DNA of 64,000 nucleotides. It comes from Pseudoalteromonas carrageenovora IAM 12662 (GTDB lineage: Bacteria; Pseudomonadota; Gammaproteobacteria; Enterobacterales; Alteromonadaceae). Below the pieces are notes generated by a model. The model was not told where the DNA came from and did not search any database. It was given only the letters and a program-made list of their open reading frames with translations. This document shows positions 17,301-27,066 of this stretch, piece after piece. Position numbers and translations under genes: made by a program. Position 1 is the first letter of the stretch. Every line of letters begins with the position of its first letter. Location of the stretch: positions 990,197 through 1,054,196 of the forward strand of contig NZ_LT965928.1 in NCBI RefSeq assembly GCF_900239935.1. Reading direction: 5' to 3'.

Positions 17301-18503
17301 TTAGCACGTTTGTGCTACTTGCTGCTTTTTATTTAATTGTATGTAGCTTAATAGCCACATAAAAAACCCACCTATAAACAAAATAGCCGCTACATAACCT
17401 GTTTCGTTAGGCGCTGCACCTTGAGCAATAGCCATACCACCAACCCAAGGGCCAATCGCATTGGCAACATTAAATGCACATTGCACTAGCGCACCAATCA
17501 TAGCGTGGCCATCAGGTGATACATCCATTAATAATGATTGAATTAATGTGGCTAAACCTACACTACAGCCAATAAAAAATATTACGGCATAAAGCATCCA
17601 TATATTATGGCTTGCACTAACGTAGGCAAAAGCAAACACAATAGTGCATATAAGGGCAAAGCCCGTAGTTTTAATTGCTGATTTATCGGCGGCCTTACCT
17701 AATATGTAATTACCTAATGTACAGCCAATACCAAACATTACCATCGCGATAGATATAGTGTAAGGCGCTGTTTTAGTTACATCTAAGATAGTGTCGGCAA
17801 TGTAAGTATATATGCAAAAAACACCGCCAAAACCAATAATAACAATACCTAAAATTGACCAAACAAGTTTGTTTTTTAGCACGCCAAATTCGTTTAATAA
17901 GTTAGAAGGCTTAGCGTTATCAATATTAGGTACCACTTTATAAACAAAAATAAAGGCGATAAATGCTAAAACAGCAGCACCCGCTAAACAGTAGCGCCAG
18001 CTAAGGTTTTGCCCAACTAAAGTAACAATAGGCACACCGACTATTGTAGCGATAGTTAACCCCATAAATACCTTAGACATAAAGCTGGCACGTTTGCCTT
18101 GCGGTGCAATATCAGACGCTAGCAATATTGCAGTACCAAAGTAAGCTCCATGAGGTAAGCCACTTAAAAATCTAAAAATAACTAATTGTTCTAAAGAGGT
18201 CGCAAGGGCGCTTAAACCGTTAGATATACACATTAAGCTTAAAAATATTAGCAGTGCTTTTCGTTTACGCATATTAGCTGTAGTAAGCATTAAAATTGGA
18301 GCACCGATAACAACACCAATAGCGTAGGCACTAATAGCATAACCAGTTTGCGAAGGTGTAGAGCCAAACGTTTCGCTAATTAATGGCAGCATCGGCATCA
18401 TTGAAAATTCTGATAAGCCTAAAATAAATGTGCCTAATGCTAATACCACTAAAATAGCAGTTCGGTTTAATTGGCTCGGTGGCGACGTGACATCTGCGCT
18501 CAT
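17301..18503 (-). CDS. MFS transporter, DHA1/AraJ-type exporter
   Basis: Twelve hydrophobic segments and the loop 2-3 signature (LMLTTANMRKRKALLIF) mark a major facilitator of the AraJ/sugar-efflux or drug-exporter group. I start at the ATG giving MSADVTSPPSQ (400 residues), preceded by AAGGGAT; the longer frame from 18542 adds 13 residues with no ribosome site. It probably exports small organic molecules by proton antiport at the inner membrane. Substrate unknown. Confidence 0.9.
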   Translation of the reverse strand: MSADVTSPPSQLNRTAILVVLALGTFILGLSEFSMMPMLPLISETFGSTPSQTGYAISAYAIGVVIGAPILMLTTANMRKRKALLIFLSLMCISNGLSALATSLEQLVIFRFLSGLPHGAYFGTAILLASDIAPQGKRASFMSKVFMGLTIATIVGVPIVTLVGQNLSWRYCLAGAAVLAFIAFIFVYKVVPNIDNAKPSNLLNEFGVLKNKLVWSILGIVIIGFGGVFCIYTYIADTILDVTKTAPYTISIAMVMFGIGCTLGNYILGKAADKSAIKTTGFALICTIVFAFAYVSASHNIWMLYAVIFFIGCSVGLATLIQSLLMDVSPDGHAMIGALVQCAFNVANAIGPWVGGMAIAQGAAPNETGYVAAILFIGGFFMWLLSYIQLNKKQQVAQTC

Positions 18504-18855
18504 AAATGATCCCTTAGGTATAATTTTAAAATAGAACAGCACAGCAAACTTCGAATAGGGAAGTGCCGTGTATAAACTTAAATTTTGGTGTGAGAGTAGA
18601 TGTTCAGTGAGGTGGGTATTTTAATTTAAAAAGAGTATTGAGTCATGCATAAAGTTAATGGTTTTACAGGGTTTTTTAAATGTTAATTAGAATAAATAAC
18701 TGCCAATAATCTTAAAAGTAAAAAAACTATTTATAAAGCATGAAGCTATAAGAATTTTAAATATTAGGTTATCATCTATTTTAAGCCTATATTTACAATG
18801 TAGTTACATTTGCATGTCACTTTATTACTTTTAATTTATTTCTTAAGGTTTTTAC
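18504..18855. other. 352-base non-coding region between divergent genes
   Basis: AT-rich sequence that must hold the promoters of the MFS gene (-) and the chemoreceptor gene (+). I see no coding frame with a ribosome site, no strong hairpin and no repeat. Confidence 0.6.
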
Positions 18856-20154
18856 ATGTTTGGTATTTCTCAAAAGAATACAAAAATTGAAGAGCTGGAG
18901 CTTCAATTAATTCAAAAGCAATCGATCTTGTCAGCAATTAACAAGCACGTTGCATATATTGAATTTTCACCTGAAGGAATAATTTTAGACGCTAATAAAC
19001 TATTTTTAGAGACTATTGGTTATAGTAAAGAGCAGATTGTAGGTGAGCATCATAGAATGTTTTGTGAACCTGAATATGCAAACTCAAATGTATACAGTCA
19101 ATTTTGGCAGAACCTACAACAAGGTAAATCGACTTCCGGTTCTTTTTTACGTTTTAAAGCCAACGGCGATAAGCTTTGGTTAGAAGCCACATATTTTCCT
19201 GTAGAAGAAAATGGTGTTGTCACAAAGGTTATAAAAATAGCTTCAGATATTACTGCAAACTATATACAAAGGCAGGCGCAAGAAGCGATAGCAAAGGCAC
19301 TTGATAAAGCTTTAGCAACCATAGAATTTACGCCCGAAGGAAATATTATAACCGCCAATCAAAACTTTTTATCAACAATTGGCTACAGCTTAAAGGATAT
19401 TGTAGGGCAGCATCATAAGATGTTTTGTACCTCACTATTTTATGAGAAAAACCCACAGTTTTGGAACGAGCTAGCACAAGGTCAGTTTAAGTCTGGAAAA
19501 TTTAAACGCATTACCTCTGATGGTTCAGAAATTTGGCTAGAAGCAACCTATAACCCCATATTAGATAGCAAAGGTAATGTTGTTAAAATTATTAAGTTTG
19601 CGTCTGATATAACGGCCCGTATAAACGACAACACTGCAGTAAGTGATGCAGCAGCAATTGCACATGAGTCGGCAGTGGCAACGGTAGAAACGGCTAAGCA
19701 AGGCTCTGAAATACTACAAAGTGCCATTACTAACTCAGATGCAATTGTAAGCCAAGTGCTTAAGTCGGTAGATTTAATTAAAAACCTAAATGAGCAATCA
19801 GCGGTTATTGGCTCGATTGTATCGACCATTAGCAGTATTGCCGATCAAACCAATTTATTAGCACTTAATGCCGCCATTGAAGCGGCTCGCGCAGGTGAGT
19901 ATGGTAGGGGCTTTGCTGTGGTTGCAGACGAAGTAAGGCAGCTTGCAGCAAGTACAAGTAAATCAACTAACGAAATTGCGACTGTGGTTAAAAACAATCA
20001 AGAACTAACAAACGATATTTCTAAGCAGATTACCTCAGTGTCAGACTCGTCTGAACAAGGTAGAGAATTAATTTCTAATGTTTCTGAGGTGATTAAAGAA
20101 ATTGAGCGCGGTGCAGATGTTGTTTCGCAAACCGTAGCACAGCTTAATAGTTAG
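18856..20154 (+). CDS. Soluble methyl-accepting chemotaxis protein with two PAS domains
   Basis: The 432-residue protein has a short coiled N terminus ([10 protein letters not shown]), two tandem PAS domains (about residues 30-140 and 150-265, each with the HHxMFC motif followed by a W-rich strand and SDITA), and a receptor signalling domain with the hairpin tip [37 protein letters not shown]. No membrane segment is present, so it is cytoplasmic. PAS domains of this type often bind haem or FAD and sense redox or oxygen; the layout resembles the biofilm-dispersal regulator BdlA. It would feed CheA/CheW, not encoded here. Confidence 0.93.
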   Translation: MFGISQKNTKIEELELQLIQKQSILSAINKHVAYIEFSPEGIILDANKLFLETIGYSKEQIVGEHHRMFCEPEYANSNVYSQFWQNLQQGKSTSGSFLRFKANGDKLWLEATYFPVEENGVVTKVIKIASDITANYIQRQAQEAIAKALDKALATIEFTPEGNIITANQNFLSTIGYSLKDIVGQHHKMFCTSLFYEKNPQFWNELAQGQFKSGKFKRITSDGSEIWLEATYNPILDSKGNVVKIIKFASDITARINDNTAVSDAAAIAHESAVATVETAKQGSEILQSAITNSDAIVSQVLKSVDLIKNLNEQSAVIGSIVSTISSIADQTNLLALNAAIEAARAGEYGRGFAVVADEVRQLAASTSKSTNEIATVVKNNQELTNDISKQITSVSDSSEQGRELISNVSEVIKEIERGADVVSQTVAQLNS

Positions 20155-20173
20155 TTACACCTGGTTACTTAAC

Positions 20174-20200
20174 AAAGTGCGACATTATGTCGCGCTTTAA
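20174..20200 (+). terminator. Hairpin downstream of the chemoreceptor gene
   Basis: AAAGTGCGACAT pairs with ATGTCGCGCTTT (one G-T pair); only a short T run follows, so termination may be partial. Confidence 0.6.
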
Positions 20201-20216
20201 TAGCGCTTTCGCATTA

Positions 20217-20254
20217 TATAATTTATGCCATATATAACAGTGGCATAAATTATA
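20217..20254. promoter_or_regulatory. 14-bp inverted repeat just before the copper receptor start codon
   Basis: TATAATTTATGCCA (20217-20230) and TGGCATAAATTATA (20241-20254) are exact reverse complements around a 10-base spacer. The right arm ends one base before the ATG at 20256. It could be a dimeric repressor site over the promoter or an mRNA hairpin hiding the ribosome site. Confidence 0.65.
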
Positions 20255-20255
20255 A

Positions 20256-22391
20256 ATGAATCACAAAAAAAACATTCAATCTACTTATTTACTCTCTCCT
20301 TTAGCGCTACTAATTAGCGGCTTTTTATCGCCTACGGTGCTCGCTGATGATAACGACTTAGAAGTTATTGAAGTGCACGGGCATGCGCAAAATAAACATT
20401 TATCACTTGGCTCTTCAGAGTCATTACTTAGTAATTTAGGTGTTGATTTTTCTGCTGCGGGCGGGGTCTCTAACTTGCCAATTCTAAATGGTTTAATGGG
20501 CGACAGGGTAAAAGTACTTGTTGATGGCGCAGATGTAACAGCAGCGTGCGCCAATCATATGAACCCGCCTCTTTCTTACATATCTGCAAATCAAATAACG
20601 TCTTACAAGGTTGTTGCTGGAGTGTCACCAATAAGCGCAGGTGGCGATAACATTGCTGGTGTAATAAGCGTTAATTCTATTTCACCACAGTACGGCGAAA
20701 GTAGCGATTTAGCCTGGCACTCAGGTTATGTATCGGCAAAATACAGTAGTATTGATAATGGCCGAAAGCTAGGCGTGGGAGCACGTTTAGCAAGTGATAC
20801 GTTTAGTTTTAACTACCAAGGGTCGTTTAGCGATGCAGATAGTTATGAAAATGGTAACGGCGATGTAGTGCTTGACACATTGTACCGTGCTCAAAACCAC
20901 AGTTTAACCGCAGCTATGCGCGATGATAAACAGCAATTAGTTATAAAGCTTACACATCAAAAAATTCCCTACCAAGGGTTTGCAAATCAGTATATGGATA
21001 TGACTGATAACACCAGTTACGGCGCTATTGCCCAATATAAGCGCAGTTTTGAAAATAGCGAGTTTGAAGGGCAGGTTAACTGGCACAGCGTTAAACACGA
21101 AATGGGCTTTTTTAGTAAAGAAAAAACCGGCATGATGCCCATGGAAACAGACTCGCAAGATATAAGCACGCAGCTTAAATGGCATATTACGCTTGATAAA
21201 AATAGCTCACTATTGCTTGGTCAAGAATACTATAACTACCGCATTGATGATTGGTGGCCGGCTATTGAAGGCTCAACCATGATGGGGCCAAATGACTATG
21301 TAAACATCAATAATGGTAAGCGTGAGCGCATTGCCCTATTTGCAGAATATGAAAGCCAAATTAATAAAAAACTGTGGCTAAATACTGGAGTTAGGGTTGA
21401 GCGTGTCAATACGCAAGTTGATGAAGTACAGGCCTATAACGATGGCATGAGTATGATGGATATGGGCAATATGAGCTCAATGAGCACTGCTAATAATGCG
21501 ATGGCGGCAAATGACTTTAATAATGCCGATAGAAATAAAACGGACACCATTGTTGATGTTAATTTATTAGCTAATTACCAAATTACACTATATGACGAGC
21601 TGCAATTAGGCCTTGCTCGCAAAAACCGCGCACCCAATTTATATGAGCGCTACAGTTGGGGTGTAAGTAATATGGCCACCACTATGATTGGCTGGTACGG
21701 CGATGCAAATGGTTATATTGGTAACCCAGAGCTTGATGTAGAAACCGCAAATACCATTAGTGCAACATATTCAAAAACAGCTAAAGATGATGCTTGGCGT
21801 GTAAGTGCTAATGTGTGGTACACCGATGTAAACGACTACATTGACGCAAATATTGTACGTAGTTTTAATAGTTATGGGTTAGCAAACACATCACGTAATA
21901 TTTTGCAGTTTAGTAATGTTGACGCCACATTATATGGTGCCAAAATCGATGTAAGTAAGTCGCTTTATCAATCTAAGTCGTTTGGCGAATGGGTATTAAC
22001 AGCAAACGTTACAAGTACCCGTGGTAAGCGCGATGATACTAACCAGCCGCTATATCAAATTAAGCCATTGCATACAAAGCTAACATTAAGCCAGCAAATA
22101 GGATTATTTGAAAATGCGCTGTCGTGGGAGTGGGTAGATACAAAATCACGTGTTGACTTTAACCGCCTTGAAAGCCAAACGCACAGCTATAATTTAGTGA
22201 ATTTAAGCTCTAAAGCCACCTTTAATACACTAACGCTTAGTGCTGAAGTAACTAACTTATTTGATGAGTTTTACGAGTTGCCATTAGGGGGAGTAAGTAT
22301 TGCTGCACTAAAACAAGACAGTAGCACGGGGTTTACTCAATTAGCTGGGCAGGGGCGCTCATTTAATATCAGTGCAAGTTATGCTTTTTAG
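20256..22391 (+). CDS. Copper TonB-dependent receptor of the OprC/NosA type
   Basis: The 711-residue outer-membrane receptor has a signal peptide (residues 1-30), a TonB box region (LEVIEVHG), a plug domain and a beta-barrel ending in aromatic Phe. The plug shows CANHMNPP with Cys98 and Met102, and the barrel shows HEM with His281 and Met283: the CxxxM and HxM ligands that bind copper in Pseudomonas OprC. Methionine-rich stretches (GMSMMDMGNMSSM near 400, TGMMPME near 291) support a copper role. It would import copper into the periplasm, possibly for nitrous oxide reductase or cytochrome oxidase. A long inverted repeat precedes the start. Confidence 0.92.
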   Translation: MNHKKNIQSTYLLSPLALLISGFLSPTVLADDNDLEVIEVHGHAQNKHLSLGSSESLLSNLGVDFSAAGGVSNLPILNGLMGDRVKVLVDGADVTAACANHMNPPLSYISANQITSYKVVAGVSPISAGGDNIAGVISVNSISPQYGESSDLAWHSGYVSAKYSSIDNGRKLGVGARLASDTFSFNYQGSFSDADSYENGNGDVVLDTLYRAQNHSLTAAMRDDKQQLVIKLTHQKIPYQGFANQYMDMTDNTSYGAIAQYKRSFENSEFEGQVNWHSVKHEMGFFSKEKTGMMPMETDSQDISTQLKWHITLDKNSSLLLGQEYYNYRIDDWWPAIEGSTMMGPNDYVNINNGKRERIALFAEYESQINKKLWLNTGVRVERVNTQVDEVQAYNDGMSMMDMGNMSSMSTANNAMAANDFNNADRNKTDTIVDVNLLANYQITLYDELQLGLARKNRAPNLYERYSWGVSNMATTMIGWYGDANGYIGNPELDVETANTISATYSKTAKDDAWRVSANVWYTDVNDYIDANIVRSFNSYGLANTSRNILQFSNVDATLYGAKIDVSKSLYQSKSFGEWVLTANVTSTRGKRDDTNQPLYQIKPLHTKLTLSQQIGLFENALSWEWVDTKSRVDFNRLESQTHSYNLVNLSSKATFNTLTLSAEVTNLFDEFYELPLGGVSIAALKQDSSTGFTQLAGQGRSFNISASYAF

Positions 22392-22414
22392 GCACATATA
22401 ATAATTATTGAACA

Positions 22415-22443
22415 GTTAAGCCATCACTGTGTTGTGGCTTAAC
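22415..22443. terminator. Hairpin between convergent genes
   Basis: GTTAAGCCA pairs with TGGCTTAAC around 11 bases. It lies between the copper receptor (+) and the DUF2986-like gene (-); T runs are weak, so termination is probable but not certain. Confidence 0.5.
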
Positions 22444-22451
22444 GCTAAATA

Positions 22452-22625
22452 TTAATCAGTAGTCGTGCTTTGCTCATCGGCACAAGGAGATTGCTCGGCT
22501 TCTAAAGCTAACTTTTCGCGCTGTGCTTTAGATACATAAGCAGGTTTGCCGCTTTTATGTAATTTGGCATTAGCGCGTTTATCTTTCTTTTGAAATTTAG
22601 TGACGATTTTTTTACGACGGTTCAC
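22452..22625 (-). CDS. Small basic protein, DUF2986-like
   Basis: I start at GTG 22625, preceded by AAAGG, giving 57 residues (NRRKKIVTKFQKKDKRANAKLH, then KPAYVSKAQREKLALEAEQ). The longer frame to 22727 lacks a ribosome site. The lysine-rich N terminus and the KPAYVSKA segment resemble DUF2986, a short family in marine gammaproteobacteria with unknown role. It is probably nucleic-acid associated because of its charge, but this is a guess. Confidence 0.7.
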   Translation of the reverse strand: MNRRKKIVTKFQKKDKRANAKLHKSGKPAYVSKAQREKLALEAEQSPCADEQSTTTD

Positions 22626-22801
22626 AGCTAAAACCTTTAAGCTAAATAAATTTAAGTCGCGCATTATACTGCTATCTACACTAAACCCGCTATATAAATA
22701 TTTTACGCTTATAAGTTGTGAGTCCATCGCAAAGCACTGTTTGAAATGCTGTGTGGGCGCTATAATTAAAGCTCTTAGTTATTAATTAAATGGAATAAGT
22801 T

Positions 22802-24289
22802 TTGAAAAAGTTAGCTTTAGCCAGTGCTCTTTTATTTGCGTTTAGCGCGCATGCACAGTTACATAAAAATATTGATAGTGTTGCTGATTACGCTGTAAAC
22901 ACCTACCAAAATGCTCAAGTACATACGCTAACTAACTTAGTGGCTTTTCCTACAGTAAATAAAGACTCAATATCCGCACCACAAAACCCAGACTTTATTA
23001 ACTTTAAATCTGTATTAAAAATGAAAGCCGCAGAGCTTGGGTTTGATTACCAAGACCTAGGTTATACCGTGCTTATTGGTATGGGTAAACAAGCAGACAA
23101 AGTAACAGTAGTAACACACGGTGATGTTCAGCCAGCTAATGCGAGTAAGTGGAAGCAAAGCCCATTTATTATTGATACCTCAGAGCCTGGCAAATTAGTA
23201 GGGCGCGGTACCGAAGACGACAAAGGCGCCATAGCCACTGCGCTTTACGCCATGAAAGCAATTAAAGATAAAGGCATAGAGCTTGATAACCGCATAGAGC
23301 TGATGATTTACCTTGCCGAGGAGTCTGACTGGGGCCCTCTTACTGAATTTATGAAAACCTATGAGCAACCAAAGTATGCAGTAACCATTGATGCATCATA
23401 CCCCGTGGTTGTTGCTGAAAAAGGCTGGAGCTTAATTGCACCTACATTTAACGCTACTTCAAAACAAACTGGCGTCTATGTAAGTGATGTTGCTGGTGGG
23501 GCGTTTAAAAGCCAAATACCAGAAGATGCAAGCTTAGTACTTCACAATGCAAGCACTGCTGTAATTGATTCATTAAAAGCTAAAGCTAAAACGCTCAGTG
23601 AAGTTGAGTTTAATTTTGAAGAGCAAGGTAAAAGCTTAAAAATAACTGTTAAAGGCATGTCTGCGCATTCATCAGAGCCAGAGTCGGGCGTTAATGCTAT
23701 TGCACACTTGAGTGAGTTATTTAAAGACATCGCACTTGAAAATAATAGCGATGGCCAGCTTATAAAATTTGTAAACCAGTTAATTGGCTTAGATATTCAT
23801 GGTAAGCAATTTGGTAATATTGCCTACGAGCACGAATTTATGGGCCCAATGAGCGTAGCTCCTACTGTAATTGAACGCGATGGTAATGCACTAACATTAG
23901 CCATTAACGCCCGCCGCCCAGTTGGTAAAGATGAAAGCGTACTTAAACAACAAATAAATAGCGCTATCAATGAATGGGAAACTGCAAATAACGTAACGCT
24001 TACTAAAGTTGAAACCATTATTGGTACACCTATGCTGTTAGATAACGCACCACACGCACAAAAGCTGCTCGATATTTTTAAACATTTTACAGGTGACGAA
24101 CAAGCTGACTTTGTATCAATTGGCGGAGGCACTAACGCAAAACTATTTGATAATGCCGTATCGTTTGGCCCTTCAATGCCAGGCAAGCGTTATACAGGCC
24201 ACTCAGAGCATGAATTTATTACGCTTGAGCAATTGGAGCTTAATTTACGCATGTATACCGCGATGATGATTGAGCTAGGTAATATGTAA
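22802..24289 (+). CDS. Exported M20 family metallopeptidase (dipeptidase-like)
   Basis: The 495-residue product has a signal peptide (MKKLALASALLFAFSAHA) so it acts in the periplasm. The di-zinc site is visible: His106-x-Asp108 in THGDVQ, GTEDDKG with the bridging aspartate at 139/140, Glu173/Glu174 in LAEESDWGP, and a C-terminal His in TGHSEHEF. The arrangement matches the PepV/Sapep-like branch of M20 dipeptidases. It would hydrolyse dipeptides or modified amino acids. The start codon is TTG, with GGA seven bases upstream. A terminator follows. Confidence 0.92.
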   Translation: MKKLALASALLFAFSAHAQLHKNIDSVADYAVNTYQNAQVHTLTNLVAFPTVNKDSISAPQNPDFINFKSVLKMKAAELGFDYQDLGYTVLIGMGKQADKVTVVTHGDVQPANASKWKQSPFIIDTSEPGKLVGRGTEDDKGAIATALYAMKAIKDKGIELDNRIELMIYLAEESDWGPLTEFMKTYEQPKYAVTIDASYPVVVAEKGWSLIAPTFNATSKQTGVYVSDVAGGAFKSQIPEDASLVLHNASTAVIDSLKAKAKTLSEVEFNFEEQGKSLKITVKGMSAHSSEPESGVNAIAHLSELFKDIALENNSDGQLIKFVNQLIGLDIHGKQFGNIAYEHEFMGPMSVAPTVIERDGNALTLAINARRPVGKDESVLKQQINSAINEWETANNVTLTKVETIIGTPMLLDNAPHAQKLLDIFKHFTGDEQADFVSIGGGTNAKLFDNAVSFGPSMPGKRYTGHSEHEFITLEQLELNLRMYTAMMIELGNM

Positions 24290-24312
24290 GCTATAGATTT
24301 TTTAATATAAAG

Positions 24313-24357
24313 GCCGCCTTATTTAGCTGAAGTGAATCCAGCAAGGCGGCTTTTTTT
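24313..24357. terminator. Terminator between convergent genes
   Basis: GCCGCCTT (24313-24320) pairs with AAGGCGGC (24343-24350), followed by seven T on the plus strand. Confidence 0.85.
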
Positions 24358-24362
24358 GTTTA

Positions 24363-25148
24363 TTAAAACTGGGCTACAAAACTAAGGTTGTATATGTCAT
24401 AGTTATTTTTATCAGTGTAATTAGCGCTAAAATAGTAGCTATCGTTAATAAAGTATTTACCCTCAACAACTAAATCTGAGTCGCTTAAGCCAATACCCAC
24501 AGCTACATGTTTATTAAAGTAATAATTTGCCAGCACATTAAAGAAAGGGTCATCGCCAGCATCTAGGTAATCAATATTTATAGTAAAGTAGCTATCATCG
24601 TAAAGGTGAGCAAAGTAACGTGATGATAAGTCCCACGAGTCTATTTCATCATCAGTTTCAACCGTAAAGCCAATGTAATCGGTGTCATTAATTTGATGAT
24701 TATATTGCGCTTTAAATAGATAAACCGTATCACCATATTCATAATCTACCATGCGTGCAGATACCTTTAACGAATCAGCAAATAAGTAACCTAAACCAAG
24801 TGAGTAGGTATCAGTATCGCCAATATTAGGCAGCTCTATGGTTGCAAAAGCATTACCGTAAAAGCCTTCTCCAAATATTCCTTTTTGGCTATAACCATCT
24901 GAATTAAAGTAATTTAAGCCTATGTTACTATCTGTATCTAGGTAGCCATAATCATCCCACACGCCAGAGCTTTGTTGCTCTTCAAAATAATAATGCGTAG
25001 ATAATCCGTACACATTATCGCTGTAATAGCGTGAATCAATTTTTGCGTAGTTAATTGTATTAAACCATTGCTTTGACGCTGATTGTTCAGCGTTTACTGA
25101 TGCTGCACAGCTAAGTGCAAGCAAAGAGAGTGGCATTAAAAAGCGCAA
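24363..25148 (-). CDS. Putative outer-membrane porin-like beta-barrel
   Basis: The 261-residue protein has a signal peptide (residues 1-20, ending VNA). The rest is amphipathic beta strands rich in Tyr and Asp (YYSDNVYGLSTHYYF, YLFKAQYNHQI) and ends in Phe, as outer-membrane barrels do. It matches the 'putative porin' type found in Alteromonadales. About ten to twelve strands are expected. The transported solute is unknown. It is monocistronic. Confidence 0.85.
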   Translation of the reverse strand: MRFLMPLSLLALSCAASVNAEQSASKQWFNTINYAKIDSRYYSDNVYGLSTHYYFEEQQSSGVWDDYGYLDTDSNIGLNYFNSDGYSQKGIFGEGFYGNAFATIELPNIGDTDTYSLGLGYLFADSLKVSARMVDYEYGDTVYLFKAQYNHQINDTDYIGFTVETDDEIDSWDLSSRYFAHLYDDSYFTINIDYLDAGDDPFFNVLANYYFNKHVAVGIGLSDSDLVVEGKYFINDSYYFSANYTDKNNYDIYNLSFVAQF

Positions 25149-25260
25149 GTATCCCTTCTTATAATTGAGTAAACTTGTTACTAGAATGGGTGTTATATTA
25201 ATGCAGTTTTATAAGGCAATTAAATGATTGTAATAAAGTGTTTGCATATTGTAGGTTTTC

Positions 25261-26028
25261 CTAATTAAAAACGTAGGTTACCTCAGGCAAGTTTTCGAAG
25301 CTTGGTTTGGCAAATAAATACCCTTGCATAAGCTCAACACCTGCGTTTTTAAGCCATGTATATTCTTGTACTGTTTCAATGCCTTCAGCTAGTGCGGTTA
25401 TGTTTAAATCGCGAAACATATTTAAGCAATGAGTTACTATTAGTTGGCGTTTTTTGTCGTTGTTAATATCGCGTATGAGCGCCATATCCAGCTTGATAAT
25501 ATCTGTTTGAAAGTCAGCTAGTAGATTTAAACCAGAATAACCTGCACCAAAGTCATCAGTGGCGGTTTTAAATCCGAGAGACCGGTAGTAATCAACAACG
25601 CGTTTAATGTGTGCGGTGTCTTCTATTTTTTCTACTTCAGTAAATTCAAACATAATATTTTGAATAGGAAAGTTATACTTTTTTGCAGCTTCGAGTGTGG
25701 TGCGTATACATCGCTCAGGTTTATAAATAGCATTAGGTAAAAAGTTAATGCTTAGCATTGATGTTATGCCCAGCTTTGCGGCTAGTTGAATGGCTTTAAT
25801 ACGACAAAGCTGATCAAATGCATAGCGGTTGTCTTCATTCACTTTTGAAATAATTGAATAAGCAGACTCGCCATTTAAACCCCTAACCAATGCTTCATAG
25901 CCATAAATTAGGCGAGTTTTACAGTTTATAATCGGTTGAAAAGCCATAGAAAAATCAAATTCAAGATCGTTGGCGTCAGCACAATTACTACATGTCACTT
26001 TTTCACAATCTTTTGATTTTTCGATCAC
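25261..26028 (-). CDS. EAL domain cyclic-di-GMP phosphodiesterase with N-terminal cysteine cluster
   Basis: A stand-alone EAL domain of 255 residues. The catalytic residues are all present: Glu of YEALVRG, Asn of INFLPN, Glu of EFTEVE, the pair in TDDFGAGYSG, Lys of IKLDMAL, Glu of AEGIET and QGYLF. It should hydrolyse cyclic-di-GMP in the cytoplasm. Before the domain lie Cys8, Cys13 and Cys16 (C-x4-C-x2-C), unusual for the family; they could bind metal or sense redox state, perhaps with Cys48. There is no membrane segment and no neighbour in the operon. Confidence 0.93.
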   Translation of the reverse strand: MIEKSKDCEKVTCSNCADANDLEFDFSMAFQPIINCKTRLIYGYEALVRGLNGESAYSIISKVNEDNRYAFDQLCRIKAIQLAAKLGITSMLSINFLPNAIYKPERCIRTTLEAAKKYNFPIQNIMFEFTEVEKIEDTAHIKRVVDYYRSLGFKTATDDFGAGYSGLNLLADFQTDIIKLDMALIRDINNDKKRQLIVTHCLNMFRDLNITALAEGIETVQEYTWLKNAGVELMQGYLFAKPSFENLPEVTYVFN

Positions 26029-26245
26029 TTAGTTCATCCTCTGATGTTTATTTTTAAAGTTAGTTGAGGGTAGATCCTAACACAAATAGATTAAAGTATT
26101 AGCTTATATTTTTTTTAACGTAATAAGTGATTATTTATATGTGAGTAATATGATGACTAATGTCATGCTATTTAATGACATTTGGCAGGAGTTTGCATTT
26201 CGTTTTTATATAAAAATAGATTTATACATTAACAGGAGGATAAAC

Positions 26246-26428
26246 ATGAATACATCAACAACAATATTTCAAAGTTTTAAACAGTATGCAGTTGCTTTAG
26301 TGTTTTTAGGATTAATTAATTTAATTACATCACCAAACACCTTATGGGTGATTTGGCCCGCGCTTGGCATGGGGATCGCTTTATTATCTGAAGTCTTAGG
26401 TATAAGCAGCTCTAAAAAAGTATCTTGA
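26246..26428 (+). CDS. Small membrane protein with 2TM-domain-like pattern
   Basis: I start at ATG 26246, preceded by a perfect AGGAGGA, giving 60 residues; the frame upstream to 26141 has no ribosome site. There are two hydrophobic segments joined by SPNTLWVIWPALGMGI, which resembles the 2TM domain (WFxWPxxGWGIG) found alone or on signalling proteins. It should sit in the inner membrane. Function is unknown. Confidence 0.7.
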   Translation: MNTSTTIFQSFKQYAVALVFLGLINLITSPNTLWVIWPALGMGIALLSEVLGISSSKKVS

Positions 26429-26504
26429 TGATTAGTAAGCCAAGTAATAATTTACTTGGCTTTAATTTAATGTGCTTTATTTACAGTAATCTAAACCTAA
26501 ATAT

Positions 26505-26945
26505 TTAAAATGCTGATTGAAGTGTCACATCTAGTGATATTTCGGTATTTAAGAGTTTTGAAATAGGGCAGCTCTTTTTGGTTTGCTCGCATAAAGCTTG
26601 AAACTGCTCGTTTTGAATATCATCAATACGCGCTTTTACCTCAAGGGCAATATGCGTCACCGAAAAACCATCATCTACTTCATCAAGGCTTACAGTGGCT
26701 TTAGTATCAATTTTATCTGCGGTAAAGCCTGCATCACCTAATGCAAGTGAAAGCGCCATACTAAAACATGCACTGTGCGCTGCACCTACTAATTCTTCAG
26801 GGTTTGAGCCCGCCTCATCTTCAAAGCGGGTATTAAAACCATAAGGTTGTTTATTAAGCGCGCCACTTTGAGTTGATATGCTACCTTTGCCTGTTTTAAT
26901 GTCGCCAGACCATGTTGAACTTGCCGTTTTTTTAATCGTCATCAT
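26505..26945 (-). CDS. OsmC family peroxiredoxin
   Basis: The 146-residue product has the two redox cysteines of the family: Cys near residue 60 in GAAHSACFSMALS, and Cys in TKKSCPISKLL near residue 125. OsmC proteins reduce organic hydroperoxides in the cytoplasm. Two ATGs are adjacent; AAGGAG ends three bases before the first and six before the second, so translation may begin at 26942. It is a single-gene unit. Confidence 0.93.
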   Translation of the reverse strand: MMTIKKTASSTWSGDIKTGKGSISTQSGALNKQPYGFNTRFEDEAGSNPEELVGAAHSACFSMALSLALGDAGFTADKIDTKATVSLDEVDDGFSVTHIALEVKARIDDIQNEQFQALCEQTKKSCPISKLLNTEISLDVTLQSAF

Positions 26946-27066
26946 CTTCTCCTTGCTAGAGTGTAAGCTTTTCAGGTTATCTAAGCGTTATTTACAAAAT
27001 AAACTTATATAAAGCCTTAAAAGCACTAATTACTGATGATGTTGCAAAATAGGCGCCAGTTAATTG

